DNA of 64,000 nt from Heterobilharzia americana (Eukaryota > Platyhelminthes > Trematoda > Strigeidida > Schistosomatidae): assembly GCA_944470555.2 (NCBI GenBank), contig OX104127.1:29155661-29219660 (forward strand). Reading direction: 5' to 3'. The notes below the pieces were generated by a model. That model was not told the DNA's origin. It saw nothing but the letters and a program-made list of their open reading frames with translations, and ran no database searches. The position numbers and the translations under genes are program-made. The number at the start of each line of letters is the position of its first letter. The stretch's first letter is position 1. Shown here one piece after another: positions 11,301-19,718 of the stretch.

Positions 11301-14300
11301 GCTCCAAATTACATATTGGAGCCTTCAATGTCCGCACCCTCCGTCAAATTGGCCAACAGGCTTCGTTGGCAAAGACTCTAGCAACTCGGGCATGGATGTG
11401 TGCTGTGTTTGTGAGACACGCATACAGGACCCAAGTGTGGTTATTCACCTGACCTCTCCTGACCAATCTGGTGAATCTGCAAAATTCACCCTTCGAGTTT
11501 CTGGAGATTCGATAGCTAGCTCTCGTGGTCTTGCAGGTGTAGGTATAGCATTAAGCACCAGGGCAGAAAACTCACTACTAGACTGGATCCCAGTTGATAG
11601 TCGCCTCTGCGCTATGAGGCTGAACGGCACAGTGAGAACTAAAAGGAATAGTGAGACTCGCCGTTGTCTCTTTGTAATCTCTGCTTACGCACCCACTGAC
11701 TGTAGTTCGGATGAAGTGAAGGACGAGTTCTACCATAAACTGTCTAACCTCCTCTCGAAAGCCAAACGTTCGGACGTAGTGGTTGTTGCAGGTGACCTCA
11801 ACGCACAGGTGGGTAGACTGAGTGAGGCAGAAAGGCACTTAGGTGGCACTTTCGGAATCCCAGCTGAACGTACAGATAACGGTGATCGCCTATTACAACT
11901 ATGCTCAGATAACCGCCTATTTTTAGCCAGCACAAATTTCAGACATAAAGAAAGGCACTGTCTGACCTGGCGTCCACCGAGCTCGACTCAGCGATGGACA
12001 CAGATAGACCACATTGCTATTAGTCATCGCTGGAGAGGATCGGTGGAAGACTGCCGCTCCTTCTGGAGTACGTGTTTGGACAGCGATCATGCGTTGGTCC
12101 GAGCACGTATATGCCTGCGTCTCAATGGACGTAGAAAAAATTTGGCAACAAAACCACTACGAGTTCTGCTGGACAACGAAAACACCAAAGCCGTGTTCAG
12201 TGAGAAGTTGGCTAGGCAGTTATCGGAACAAAAGACTGTCACTCATCCAGAAGAAGCTTGGTGCCATCTTCAGTCTACTGTAAAAGCAGCACTGGAGACT
12301 GTAGCCGACTCCAAGATAATGGCTAAAAAGAGCCAGTGGATATCAGCAGCTTCTTCCAAACTAATGGATGCACGTGAATGCATCCCTGCAGGCTCTGAGT
12401 ACAATGAAGAGCGAGCGCAACTTAAAAATAAACTGACGAAAAGTCTGCGCAACGATCGTGAACAGTGGTGGGCAGCAAAGGCTAAAGAGATGGAAAAGGC
12501 AGCGGCGATCGGTAACAGTAGACAGTTATTTAGACTTATTAAGGAGACTGGGGGGAAATGGTCAACAACAGTTAGTGAGGTTATAGCGGAGAAGGACGGA
12601 TCGGCGATTCACTCGCAGGGAAGGCGACTGGGACGATGGGCAGAACACTTTGAGGAACAGTTTAACTGGCCTCCAGCCACCATTGCGCTGCCCGCTATCC
12701 AGTCGGACCCTGAATGGGACATAGAGACAGGTCCCCCAACACTAGAAGAAGTTGAGAAAGCGGTAGGTAGCCTGAAACGGGGAAGGGCAGCAGGACCAGA
12801 CGGACTACCTGCTGAGGTATACAAGAATGGTGGTAGAGTTCTCTTAGTCAGGCTAACGGAAGTGTTAGCCAGTATATGGGAATCAAATACGATCCCCTCC
12901 GACTGGTCTAAGTCACTGATCATCCCAGTCTTCAAGAAAGGCGAGAAGTCCTCTTGTGATAACCACAGAGGAATCAGCCTGACAAACATAGTGTCTAAGA
13001 TCCTAAGTTCTATAATTCTCCGACGCCTGAGTGGAGCTCGGGAACAGCAAGCCCGAGAAAACCAGGCAGGCTTTAGACCTGGCCGTGGATGTATCGACCA
13101 AATATTCACACTGCGCCAGGTCCTGGAACATAGGCATGCTTACAGACGCCCGACAATAGCTGTATTTCTCGACCTGAAGGCGGCATTTGACTCCGTTGAT
13201 CGAGAAGTCTTATGGCAGTGTCTGTCACTGAAAGGCGTGCCTAGTAAGTACATCACCTTATTGAAAGCTCTCTACTCGAACACTTGTGGGCATGTTAGAG
13301 CCTATGGTGAGTTGTCCAGGGAGCTATACTCATCAAGTGGTGTCCGTCAAGGATGCCCACTATCCCCATTCTTATTTAATTTTATCATAGATATTCTTAT
13401 GGAGGTTTCCCTCTCGTCACCTAATTACAAAGACGTTGACCGGATCACAGGTGAATTTTCCTTAGATCTAGAATATGCAGATGACATAGTCCTGTTAGGT
13501 GAAGACGCTGACAAGATGCAGAGTCTTCTGAACACTTTGAGTGGGAATTTGAGAATGTTTGGGATGCGATTTTCACCACCCAAATGCAAATTTTTGCTCC
13601 AGGACTGGTCTTCAGCGGTACCGCGGTTAACAATAGAGAGTGAAGTGGTTGAGTGTGTTGACCACTTCACTTACCTGGGAAGTAGGATCAACTCCGGTGG
13701 GTTAGTTGCCGATGAGATTTCTGCACGGATACAAAAGGCTCGATTGGCTTTTGCCAATTTGCGCCACCTATGGCGCCGCCGTGATATTCGTTTGTCTATT
13801 AAGGGTCGCGTGTACTGCACAGCAGTCCGCTCTGTTCTACTGTATGGCTGTGAAACATGGCCATTGAAAGTGGAAGACATGAGAAGGTTACAGGTATTTG
13901 ACCACCGTTGCCTTCGTAGTATAGGACGTATTCCGTGGTGTCACCATGTGAGTAATGCAGAAGTTAGGTGTAGAGTTTTAGGGAGAAGAGGTAAGTCAGT
14001 CGACGAGGTTGTGAACCTTCATCGACTGAGATGGTTGGGACACGTACTACGTATGCCTAGTCACCGATTGCCTCGTCACACAATGTTGGCTGAGGTGGGT
14101 TCAGGCTGGAAAAAGGCCCGAGGTGGCCAGACTAAAACATGGCACCAATGTATGAAGTCTCTGACTGTTGGTTTAAGCCATGTAGGACGATGCAGACTAG
14201 GTGGTTGGGGTCCACGGGACAAGAGGAACCAGTGGTTGGAGACCCTAGGTGATATGGCTCAGAACCGAAGTCAGTGGCGCAGATGTATACACACATTATC

Positions 14301-17300
14301 CTCATCTTAACAACGCTATACCGAATCTCACTATTTTGTCACTCCTCTTTCCTTTCTTCTCATACTTTATATTTCTTTTGACTGCATTCACTTATCTTCA
14401 TCCTTCACCTCACTACCTTTTTACTTGATGTGCTGATATGAGGTGTGGCAACTCGGACCGTTACGCAGTAATGCCTGGTCCTATGTTGATAATGATGATG
14501 ATGATGAAGGTTGCCTGTTGTTACTCTTTAATCGTAGGTCACAGTTTAATATATCAACTCCAATATTAAGATCATATATGTTACGAATATCCTGGAAAAA
14601 GTTGAGCGCCGAAACTGATTGAATCATCATAAGAATATATTTTAATATAATCCCAGAGTGCTTAGAAAATCAAAACAAGGTATTTCTGAACGTTTCACTG
14701 TGTAAGTCACAGCTTCTTCAGTAGAACATACGGAATTATATTTTGTTGAAGAAGCTGTGGCTTACACAGTGAAATGTTCAGAAATATCTTGTTTTGATCT
14801 TCTAAACACGCTGAGATTACATTAAAATATATTCTTATAACAACGCCAATATTGTTACGGCATTTAATCTGCATAATTATTTTCATTAAATGGTACACAC
14901 ATATGTTAAGCAGATACAATATAATTAAACCAAAATAGTATAATAATAAATATCTAGAAAAATGTGGATATGACCCCGCGAAAATAGGCTGCCAAAACGT
15001 AAAACTGAAGTAAAGCAGCAGGTACGTTCGACAATAAATAGAAGTTATTCCAGAATGTCCAAGACACCAGCAGTAAAAATTCTAATACCAGTGAAACAAC
15101 AGTTCGTAAAGTAGACGACATATCGACCATCAGTATTCAGAGGCACCAGCAACACTGCGTAGGGAACTTACAGATGCGGTCTAGCTATATTACTACTTCA
15201 GCTGTATGGTGGATTAACCCTGAACGACATAAAGAGGTGGGATTCTAAGGAGAACTATAAATAACATATCGTTTCCGACCCAGAAGAATCATCCGATCTC
15301 CTCGTAATCATAAAGCTGAAATTTTAGTCGATTTGTTCGAGTATCTACTCATTCTGGGATAAGACTAAAATAGTGACCATATTTTAGAATTTCACATAAC
15401 GTGTGTGTAAGCTATCAAGACATTAGTCTACTAACAGTTACATCGAAATTGTGACTTTACCATTCAGGTTGCACAAAACATGATAGGTAACTACAGGAAA
15501 GCTAACGAGGTTTCACGATCCGGAGGATACACTAATCCTATTCTTGTCCTTCGCCAAACGCCTTGACACCTGAGGACTTCAAGCTGACGTTTGTTAGATT
15601 CCTCGGTATCATTTACCTCCGATCAGTCTGGCAGGATTGAATCCTGGAGTCTCACTAAGTTGTATAATTCCTTTAAATTCTAATACGGAAATGTAAAATA
15701 CTAACAGCTTCTAACCCGACACGAATATCGTTCATACTATGGCTCCATATCATGAATTGATTACTTCTCCACTTTTTCCAACTAGTTCCGAAGTCGGTGC
15801 GTAGTAATGATTGCAGATACCAGGAGAACAATATGAACGGGACATGTCCAAGCTATTGAACCCTTTATTTCAAGATAAGTTTACCTATCGAACCATGATG
15901 TGTACTATGCTCAGACATATGTTGCCGAACACAAAGTTGTCTATGGTGCTCTAATGGGTGCCATTGACTGAATAGAGACCATAGTGATCGGATGTCTCCT
16001 GTTCGGGGAAGTAGTGTTTCATATGTATGTGACACAGTTGTTTATTCTCAATTAGAGCTTCTGGAAAGTAAACGTAGATTGTAGTAAGCATACTGATATG
16101 ACGCTGGAGAGCACTTTGCAGTCATACCGAGATGTTATCAGATACCAGCTTATCATTACTCATGCTACTTTCTCTAGGTAGGTAAAGCGATCACTTGTTT
16201 TGCTATTGAGATCCCTATAACCTGTCCAAAAGAGATCATTTGCATCTATGATGGGAAAAATGCACCTAAAACATTCTTAAATTGCCACTCAACGTTCAAA
16301 AGCTTCTCTATTTTGTCGTATTCACATAACAGGACTATGTTGCTGATTTACATCATAACAACTACGAAAATCCTGACGAACAGATTCATCCCAGCGAAGT
16401 CATAAGAAAACAATGTCCCCTTTATAGGCATATTTCTGATGAAGTTATATAAATTCTCATTCCCACATTAATAAAGATAATGATTAAGCGAAGACATATT
16501 TCTAACCAATAAGTTCTTCGCTTTCAGCTCTACACTACTATATAAGTTTACAATTCAAATCAAAATGCCAATCAAGCAGTGGAAGATTGATTCATAATAA
16601 TTACAGATTTTAACTAAGGCATGAACATAAATTTGGAAAATCAAGATGCAACTAGTCAGCAGTAATTATACAGAGTCAAAAGTAGTAACTATAACTTGGT
16701 AAAGGTCATTCTATGGCGAACCACATAATAACAGGTAATGTTTTGCGAGCAATCAGTTATAAACAATGAATGACTGGTTGCGTAAGAATAAGAAGGTAAA
16801 AGGGTATTAGTAGGAGAAGACAATGAGGTGAGTACATAGTAATGATAGGAGTTACATCGTATTGATGGCCATGGTAATACAACCAGTTGGACGAATTTCT
16901 TTTGAATATAAAGGTGCATAAAGGTGAATTGCAATCCTTTCTGCTACGTAAGTATATGAATGAATAACCCATGTAGTAAATTAATTGGTGTATGATAAAT
17001 AACTTTAAATCCTCCCCTCATATCCACTTAATGTCCAGTGTCGACTAGGTGTGCAAGTATAAAGCTCTTTATTGTTCTGGTCTGTCCTTTATTCAGTCAT
17101 GATGAGTAGTGCTCAGAAATTCAACGACAGACCTGGCTCATCGTACCCTTCAGGTAACCAACTCCAGAGGAACACTTAAACTGGTAAGTGCATATGGAAG
17201 TGGTAGGATCAGGCAGTCTATCTTTGTTTCGTGCAACCAAAACCGAATGGTTGTAGAAAACGGGACATAATTTAGCGGCTGGAGATGTTTTTTGTACGAC

Positions 17301-18437
17301 TGTCCTTATGCGCTGCATGATAATCTCACCAAAAATGTCACGCCTGAATTCCCTTACGAACTTTTAGTATTCACGGCTCAGTCTCCGTCACCTTCGTAGG
17401 CTTAGTTACAAATTTGGTTGGGTATCCGTTTCCACTGGGCAGATTACGGATAGTGACAAACTCTCTATAGCAACATCATCACAATAAATGGCTGTTACAC
17501 AGCGTGCTAAACATTTCACTACGTTTCACTTGAATTGAAAAGGCACGGCACTAAAGAAGTGCGTATACTGACCTGCTGATGTTGACATTTTTAAAAACAC
17601 TCAGTTTAACAGTTTCATTCAATCTTCTTACGACAGAACATCTAGAAATGGAATACCATTATTTCGCTCCCCCTACATTGTGAATTGGATTACCAGATGA
17701 ACATCATTCAATTTCTTAAGAACAGTATTCTTGCCATAATTGATCTTATTTTTGAGACCTATAATGGTATCATCCATATAACAGCAATAGAATTCCAACC
17801 GTCGGATAGTTTCTTTTCAGAAAACCATTCTCTAGCTTTGCTAGAAAAACATCTGCTAAGATTGAACCAAGGGGTGATCCTTTTGTTTTATCCTTTACAG
17901 TGACTCTGTTAGCTGTATATCTTCTCTGTTGTGGTACCTTTGACCTTTAAATACTGTTTACGTAATGTTAATGGGTGATGGAGAAATAAATTCAAATTAG
18001 CCGGTGTTCGAAAGTTGTCGACCTGTATTTTTGTACTGCGATACACTCAGCATTATAAACCCTGCTATCCAAATAAAACTTAGGAACTGTTTAAATATCT
18101 ACTGTTACGTTCAAATACTAAAAGCTAACTAGCCAATATAAATCTACAATATGATTCGTACAACCAAGGGAAACTACAATTTTAAAAGCTCACATCAAAT
18201 CCAAGTTTTTGTATAATACGTGCACACTTGCGCGAGCCCAAGTTCGCATCCATTTCAGAGCGTGCCCCAGTGCACACCATTCGACCTGTTCTAAACACTA
18301 AACACGTTACACGAGGTTCGCGTAAACGTATAACAACGCCAGGAAATCTGCGTGGGTTGTATTCAGCACTACGGACATGAAGTACCAGTTTACGCAGTTC
18401 AATAGGACATCCTAAATCCACAGTAGAAACCATATTG
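2282..18437 (-). CDS. Divergent TATA-binding protein (TBP) or TBP-related factor, C-terminal core, four exons
   Basis: TBP binds the DNA minor groove at core promoters and nucleates TFIID and other preinitiation complexes in the nucleus. Minus-strand exons are 18437-18194, 10309-10207, 5144-5050 and 2361-2282, with GT/AG introns whose phases fit each other. Together they encode both repeats of the saddle-shaped core, about 173 residues, the family's usual core length. The first repeat keeps the Asn before VSTV and the two DNA-intercalating Phe (NPRRF, CLVF). The second repeat keeps EIFP and MLIF. By eye the first repeat is only about 57% identical to human TBP, low for a canonical metazoan TBP, so a paralogue is possible. 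Exon B lacks one base, breaking the frame unless this is an assembly error. Exons encoding the N terminus were not found. Two RTE elements lie antisense in its introns. Gene identity is seen by motif; paralogue status is inference. Confidence 0.88.
2850..2890 (+). repeat. Solo right-end fragment of the fold-back family
   Basis: The AATCTACCACAGAGCCCAAG block followed by CTTTACGCCTAT matches the sequence just right of the palindromes at 3226-3262 and 4700-4731. It lies in the last TBP-like intron. Confidence 0.4.
3122..3265. repeat. Fold-back repeat, short copy (near-perfect palindrome)
   Basis: Bases 3122-3164 and 3184-3226 are inverted copies (ATTCCATATTAGATTTGTTT at the left end), with a loop of about 20 bp. 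The right end continues with the AAATTCTACAGC motif shared with copy 3. The internal core of the longer copies is missing. Confidence 0.75.
3925..4735. repeat. Fold-back repeat, longest copy
   Basis: Bases 3925 to about 4215 and about 4400-4700 form inverted arms of nearly 300 bp around a core of about 190 bp. Both arms carry GACATCTGATTTTTACCGTC, AGTAAGATTTTCCATATCTC and TTGTTCATCGAATCA-type blocks in opposite orientation. No ORF of note. It is the best representative of a family with two other copies in this window. Confidence 0.75.
5050..5144 (-). CDS. TBP-like exon C (second repeat core)
   Basis: The 95-nt exon lies between a T-rich acceptor ending in TAG and a GTAAGT donor. It encodes [17 protein letters not shown] followed by [14 protein letters not shown], a very strong match to the TBP C-terminal repeat including both intercalating Phe positions. 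The first base completes a Gln codon begun in exon B, and the last G begins the Gly codon completed by exon D. Confidence 0.93.
5145..5859. other. TBP-like intron, nothing recognised
   Basis: This is AT-rich intronic DNA between exons B and C with no recognisable exon or transposon domain. Confidence 0.5.
5860..6000 (+). repeat. Degenerate hammerhead-type SINE remnant
   Basis: The string CTGCTGAGTAGTCTCATACT and the following AAGGAGAAAG parallel the hammerhead core of the SINE at 63140-63275, with several substitutions. The following CCAGTG and TTTTCCAACTGAT also match its tail. The box-B region is not preserved. Confidence 0.4.
6001..6869. other. TBP-like intron, nothing recognised
   Basis: There are no long open frames, no splice-bounded exon and no repeat motif that could be matched elsewhere in the window. 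Confidence 0.45.
6870..7185 (+). mobile_element. RTE-B subfamily 3' end, 5'-truncated
   Basis: Translation with frame slips gives a [24 protein letters not shown] C terminus, as in RTE/SR2 elements. The 3' UTR has GTGGCAACTTGAGCCGGTGC and ends GTTGATTTTGTCAG. This tail differs from the RTE-A tail. The piece is a typical 5'-truncated insertion, dead. Confidence 0.75.
7283..7293 (+). repeat. Target-site duplication, left copy
   Basis: ATCACAAAACC abuts the 5' end of the RTE-A element at 7295 and recurs at 10177-10187. Confidence 0.8.
7295..10176 (+). mobile_element. RTE-A element with a large internal deletion and 11-bp target-site duplication
   Basis: The element has the same 5' end (CCCGACC) and 3' tail (TTACGCAGTAATA to GATGATG) as the copy at 10562-14506. 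It is about 1 kb shorter because the segment from late endonuclease to mid reverse transcriptase is missing, with the junction near 8690-8705. ATCACAAAACC flanks it at 7283-7293 and 10177-10187. Many stops and frameshifts make it dead. Bases 8727-9447 are almost identical to 46338-47058. It lies antisense in the TBP-like intron between exons C and B. Confidence 0.9.
10177..10187 (+). repeat. Target-site duplication, right copy
   Basis: ATCACAAAACC follows the GATGATG tail of the RTE-A element. It lies 20 nt from the edge of TBP-like exon B, just past its splice donor. Confidence 0.8.
10207..10309 (-). CDS. TBP-like exon B (start of second repeat), with a one-base deletion
   Basis: This exon is 103 nt where 104 is needed for the phases of exons A and C. 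It starts after a GATGCAG acceptor and ends at a perfect GTAAGT donor. It encodes VKFMNFKIQ, then after a one-base slip [15 protein letters not shown] and ANEQMT, matching TBP's FKIQNMVGS and FPIRLEG landmarks. The missing base lies in a short A-run (plus-strand 10281-10285), in the codon for the conserved DNA-contacting Asn. The 3' target-site repeat of an RTE insertion ends 20 nt beyond the donor edge of this exon. Confidence 0.85.
10549..10561 (+). repeat. Target-site duplication, left copy
   Basis: AAGGTTGCCTGTT immediately precedes the RTE-A element and is repeated exactly at 14507-14519. Confidence 0.92.
10562..10630 (+). ncRNA. Candidate HDV-like self-cleaving ribozyme at the RTE-A 5' end
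   Basis: Folding by eye gives the nested HDV order. P1 pairs CCCGACC (10562-10568) with GGTCGGG (10592-10598). P2 pairs ATAGCT (10570-10575) with AGCTAT (10623-10628). P3 pairs ACC (10579-10581) with GGT (10589-10591), closing a 7-nt loop and running straight into the P1 3' strand as in HDV. A CNRA-type strand, CCAA at 10617-10620, precedes the P2 3' strand. P4 would be only about 3 bp (10603-10614). The P1 5' strand begins at the first base after the target-site repeat, where an HDV-like ribozyme would cut. HDV-like ribozymes at 5' ends are known for R2, L1Tc and some RTE elements. Activity is untested. Confidence 0.55.
11392..14310 (+). CDS. RTE-A endonuclease-reverse transcriptase (972-residue frame)
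   Basis: The protein nicks target DNA and primes reverse transcription of the element RNA. The apurinic-type endonuclease keeps the Glu of CETRI (residue 8), YAPTDC, GDLNAQ (134-139), WTQIDH and SDHALV (231-236). The reverse transcriptase has [12 protein letters not shown] (from 593), RQGCPLSPF and the catalytic YADD (695-698). The C-terminal region has [20 protein letters not shown] and [20 protein letters not shown] as in schistosome SR2. The first endonuclease motif, FNVRTL with its catalytic Asn, lies upstream in another frame (about 11320-11340), because one base is missing near 11390 relative to the related copy at 8118. The annotated ATG is therefore only the first in the downstream frame. 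An ATG-less open stretch runs from about 10883 to that break. Confidence 0.9.
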   Translation: MDVCCVCETRIQDPSVVIHLTSPDQSGESAKFTLRVSGDSIASSRGLAGVGIALSTRAENSLLDWIPVDSRLCAMRLNGTVRTKRNSETRRCLFVISAYAPTDCSSDEVKDEFYHKLSNLLSKAKRSDVVVVAGDLNAQVGRLSEAERHLGGTFGIPAERTDNGDRLLQLCSDNRLFLASTNFRHKERHCLTWRPPSSTQRWTQIDHIAISHRWRGSVEDCRSFWSTCLDSDHALVRARICLRLNGRRKNLATKPLRVLLDNENTKAVFSEKLARQLSEQKTVTHPEEAWCHLQSTVKAALETVADSKIMAKKSQWISAASSKLMDARECIPAGSEYNEERAQLKNKLTKSLRNDREQWWAAKAKEMEKAAAIGNSRQLFRLIKETGGKWSTTVSEVIAEKDGSAIHSQGRRLGRWAEHFEEQFNWPPATIALPAIQSDPEWDIETGPPTLEEVEKAVGSLKRGRAAGPDGLPAEVYKNGGRVLLVRLTEVLASIWESNTIPSDWSKSLIIPVFKKGEKSSCDNHRGISLTNIVSKILSSIILRRLSGAREQQARENQAGFRPGRGCIDQIFTLRQVLEHRHAYRRPTIAVFLDLKAAFDSVDREVLWQCLSLKGVPSKYITLLKALYSNTCGHVRAYGELSRELYSSSGVRQGCPLSPFLFNFIIDILMEVSLSSPNYKDVDRITGEFSLDLEYADDIVLLGEDADKMQSLLNTLSGNLRMFGMRFSPPKCKFLLQDWSSAVPRLTIESEVVECVDHFTYLGSRINSGGLVADEISARIQKARLAFANLRHLWRRRDIRLSIKGRVYCTAVRSVLLYGCETWPLKVEDMRRLQVFDHRCLRSIGRIPWCHHVSNAEVRCRVLGRRGKSVDEVVNLHRLRWLGHVLRMPSHRLPRHTMLAEVGSGWKKARGGQTKTWHQCMKSLTVGLSHVGRCRLGGWGPRDKRNQWLETLGDMAQNRSQWRRCIHTLSSS
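14493..14506 (+). repeat. (ATG)n tail of the RTE-A element
   Basis: RTE elements end in short tandem repeats rather than poly(A). This tract lies exactly before the right target-site repeat. Confidence 0.8.
14507..14519 (+). repeat. Target-site duplication, right copy
   Basis: This exact 13-bp copy of AAGGTTGCCTGTT directly follows the (ATG)n tail of the RTE-A element. Confidence 0.92.
14629..14838. repeat. Long imperfect hairpin (fold-back) sequence
   Basis: Arms at 14629-14720 and 14747-14838 are inverted copies about 90% identical by eye, with a 26-nt loop. Both carry TCACTGTGTAAG next to CACAGCTTCTTCA or its complement. It is unrelated in sequence to the fold-back family at 1-5 kb. No coding potential is apparent. 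Confidence 0.8.
14839..17050. other. TBP-like intron, nothing recognised
   Basis: This 2.2 kb of AT-rich sequence was read in all frames without finding transposon motifs, splice-bounded exons or long open frames. Confidence 0.45.
17060..17925 (-). mobile_element. Penelope-like element fragment (reverse transcriptase end plus GIY-YIG), decayed
   Basis: On the minus strand, [19 protein letters not shown] (near 17900) is the Penelope RT motif before the palm. The palm's catalytic YMDDT is at 17780-17766. Further along, [19 protein letters not shown] (17255-17199) matches the start of a GIY-YIG endonuclease domain, where the usual YIGRT is YLKGT. Several frameshifts and stops separate these blocks, so it is a 5'-truncated dead copy. 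It lies in the same orientation as the TBP-like gene, in its intron. Confidence 0.75.
17926..18193. other. TBP-like intron near exon A, nothing recognised
   Basis: This short AT-rich stretch holds only the exon A donor at its right edge. Confidence 0.4.
18194..18437 (-). CDS. TBP-like exon A (first core repeat)
   Basis: The 244-nt exon follows a pyrimidine-rich acceptor ending in TAG and ends at a GTGAGC donor. The first base completes a codon from an unseen upstream exon; then 81 codons run open from the Asn of [10 protein letters not shown] to QKLGFD. Landmarks are [19 protein letters not shown] and [13 protein letters not shown], all diagnostic of TBP repeat 1. The next exon continues in phase 0 with VKFMNFKIQ. 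Confidence 0.92.
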
Positions 18438-18614
18438 CTACAAAACGAAACAAAATGTTGAAAAGTCAGTTTGCATTTTGTGTGTTTCAAGTATCTTCGT
18501 AATAATGTTAAGTGATAAATATTTAAGGAAACAAGGGAGTTACATAACTAGGTAACAGCACGTGGACTTCTACGAGGAAATGTGAGTCAATTATTGTAAA
18601 CAGTGTAATCGACA

Positions 18615-18710
18615 CCACGTTTCGGGATATACCAAAATAGAGGAATTATGGTTCGAACCCGTCACCTGAAGGTAGACAGGTGAGTGTTTCATTAAGCTAT
18701 ATCTTCAGCA
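18615..18710 (-). repeat. tRNA-like / SINE head remnant
   Basis: On the minus strand a CACCTG/CAGGTG stem-loop is followed by GGGTTCGAACC, a good box B, and preceded by TAGCTTAATG, an approximate box A. The acceptor ends do not pair, so it is not a functional tRNA gene; it is probably a tRNA-derived SINE fragment. Confidence 0.4.
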
Positions 18711-19138
18711 AAATATAAAAACCCCAGTTGTTCGGTAAAACGATCTGGGTGAAGATAAAAAGACACGAAAATTTTCGATAGCTGAAAGCCTGACTACAAA
18801 AACACCGATACCGAATGAACAGTACTGCAGAATGAAGAGAGCAGTTGTGAAATGACGGAAAAGATTTACAACTCAGAAGAAGAATGATGACGCTCTGATG
18901 TTCCCTAGGCTTGAAATTCTTCCTTATAAAGTTTGTGCCGGAGATATTATCAAGCATGGTGATGAAACATCAAAATGAAGACCAGTTACTATCAATATGA
19001 AAATTTGTAACATTAAAAAACGAGACTAACAGTCTAAATCTTCTAACAGATTTATAGGGATTGACTAAAAGGATTCCAGAACTTTTAACTACACAGTTCA
19101 TTCATTTGAAGCCCCAGTGCATGGTGGGTTACGCGTTT
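18711..19138. other. No gene recognised
   Basis: A minus-strand open frame of 86 codons exists here but has no recognisable domain or splice context. Missing upstream TBP-like exons could lie here or further right; none was convincing. Confidence 0.35.
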
Positions 19139-19718
19139 CCCGACCGATAGCTGCTATTTCGGTATGATGATCGGGCTTGCATATCACAATGACCCGACGA
19201 GCTATGCTGATGGAATACTTGTTCCCTCGAGGTCCTACTATACCAGAAAGGTCTGCTGGATAGTGATCAGACGAAAAGCAGTGTAGTGTAAATTACTACA
19301 TTATGATGGGGGTCTGAGGGCGAAGTCGCACTGCTGCCAGCTGGATGGGGTGTGACAGCAGTAAGGTGTTTCCCTTGGATGACCAGCAGTGCCATGCTGA
19401 TGCTGCCTTCTCAGTGAAAGGGTGGGTTAGAAAAGGTTGGCCCGAAAAATAACACACTCCACCATGCTCGACGGTCTGCCGGGCCGGCGGTGTTGGTTCA
19501 TTTGTCGTTTCTTTTTCGTCCATCCGGCCCCAAAATAAAAAAAGCTCAAAACAACCATACACAAAGGCTGTGTGTGACAGGCCTTAAGCAGATGTTCGAT
19601 GGACTCTGTGGTCACACAAATCTCTTTCAGATACCTTAAGAATAAATAGCCTTCCACGGTGTGGACAACCGGGAAGTGTCAACCGACTTCACAACTCTGT
19701 TAGCACTCTAGTCTCTTC
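19139..19718 (+). mobile_element. 5'-end-only RTE-A fragment
   Basis: This is about 580 bp collinear with 10562-11145, starting at CCCGACC and stopping just before the endonuclease coding segment. It keeps the P1-like (CCCGA/TCGGG) and P2-like (ATAGCT/AGCTAT) pairings of the candidate ribozyme. Losing the 3' part is the reverse of normal non-LTR truncation. No clear target-site repeat was found. Confidence 0.85.

Larger units (their letters stand above)
10562..14506 (+). mobile_element. Full-length RTE-A (SR2-like) non-LTR retrotransposon
   Basis: This 3945-bp element runs from CCCGACC to an (ATG)n tail and is bounded by perfect 13-bp target-site repeats. It contains a roughly 0.8-kb 5' region, one long endonuclease/reverse-transcriptase frame and a short 3' UTR, the plan of RTE-clade elements such as schistosome SR2. 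The perfect repeats and the nearly open frame indicate a young insertion. It sits antisense in the TBP-like intron between exons B and A. One frame break in the endonuclease start suggests that this copy is inactive, or that a base is missing from the assembly. Confidence 0.92.

Noticed and set aside
12609..13109. 166-codon minus-strand frame
   Set aside because: It is a shadow of the RTE-A reverse transcriptase on the opposite strand.
18615..18710. Functional tRNA gene
   Set aside because: Box B and an anticodon-like stem exist, but no acceptor stem pairs; it was kept only as a SINE/tRNA-like remnant.
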